DNA of 64,000 nt from positions 15,260,001 to 15,324,000 of the forward strand of contig NC_091100.1 in NCBI RefSeq assembly GCF_024713975.1, given 5' to 3'. Of this stretch, positions 63,680 through 64,000 are shown piece by piece; position 1 is the first letter of the stretch; each line of letters begins with the position of its first letter. The stretch comes from Paralichthys olivaceus. Taxonomy: Eukaryota > Chordata > Actinopteri > Pleuronectiformes > Paralichthyidae. A program made the translations under genes and the position numbers. The notes beneath the pieces are model-generated. The model worked only from the letters and a program-made list of their open reading frames with translations. It was not told the DNA's origin and did no database searches.

Positions 63680-64000
63680 GATGTGAGTGACAGAAAGTGA
63701 AAGAAAAGGGGCGTGAAGGCCTATTCACGAAGCTGGAGACACTGCCACAAGCACAGACTTGTATGATGAGCTTTGATGTGTTGCAGCTTCATTTCACTGT
63801 TCAAACTCCATGGCAACAGCCCCAGGGGAAGAGCTTTTCATCTATCGTGTCCCGAAGAGCCACCCTCACTCAGTTTAAGGGTTTCATTGTGTCTTATTGC
63901 AAGTTCAGTCATAAGACAGTTTATGGGAAGCAGTCACGTGATCATGGAAGAGTGAGAAAAATACCAGTAATGCACAGAACTACTGTTGTGTGTGTGTGTG

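Noticed and set aside
1..64000. CRISPR arrays, bacterial operons, tRNA or rRNA genes
   Set aside because: No spaced direct-repeat array, ribosome-binding-site operon layout or cloverleaf-type sequence was recognised. The window is vertebrate nuclear DNA.

Overview
This is a eukaryotic, AT-rich window with split genes, GT-AG introns, many (CA)n/(GT)n microsatellites and dense short non-autonomous transposons. The exon sequences and the repeat types point to a ray-finned fish, probably a percomorph teleost. This rests on recognition of protein and repeat families, not on a database search.

Layout: (1) 1-1.9 kb is upstream non-coding DNA with a retroelement-like tail. (2) 1.9-7.2 kb, plus strand, holds a seven-exon gene for a small Myb/SANT-like, coiled-coil protein that I cannot name. 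(3) 7.7-20.9 kb, plus strand, holds prpsap1 (PRPP synthetase-associated protein 1). All ten coding exons can be placed and join to a 356-codon frame, the length I recall for the human protein. An extra 45-nt in-frame cassette exon lies inside the PAP-specific insertion. The promoter area has a duplicated 61-nt module containing a CRE-like core. (4) 23.8-25.5 kb, minus strand, holds a single-coding-exon Ras-family GTPase with a CAAX box, a DTSG switch-II motif and a TATA/CCAAT promoter. (5) About 25.6-60 kb is a gene-poor interval with microsatellites, TTAA-flanked miniature elements and fragments of one dispersed repeat. I find no convincing exon in it. (6) 60.0-63.35 kb, minus strand, holds a two-Ig-domain leukocyte-type surface protein with signal-peptide, V-like and C-like exons, whose membrane anchor is incomplete or GPI-like.

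The genes form no obvious pathway: purine/PRPP regulation, a putative DNA-binding factor, a Ras-like switch and an immune-type receptor. The most informative observations are the prpsap1 cassette exon, the promoter-module duplication, several different miniature elements that all end at TTAA, a near-perfect 57-nt inverted repeat in prpsap1 intron 1, and the unusual C-terminus of the Ig gene. I did not find a clearly new multi-gene system.
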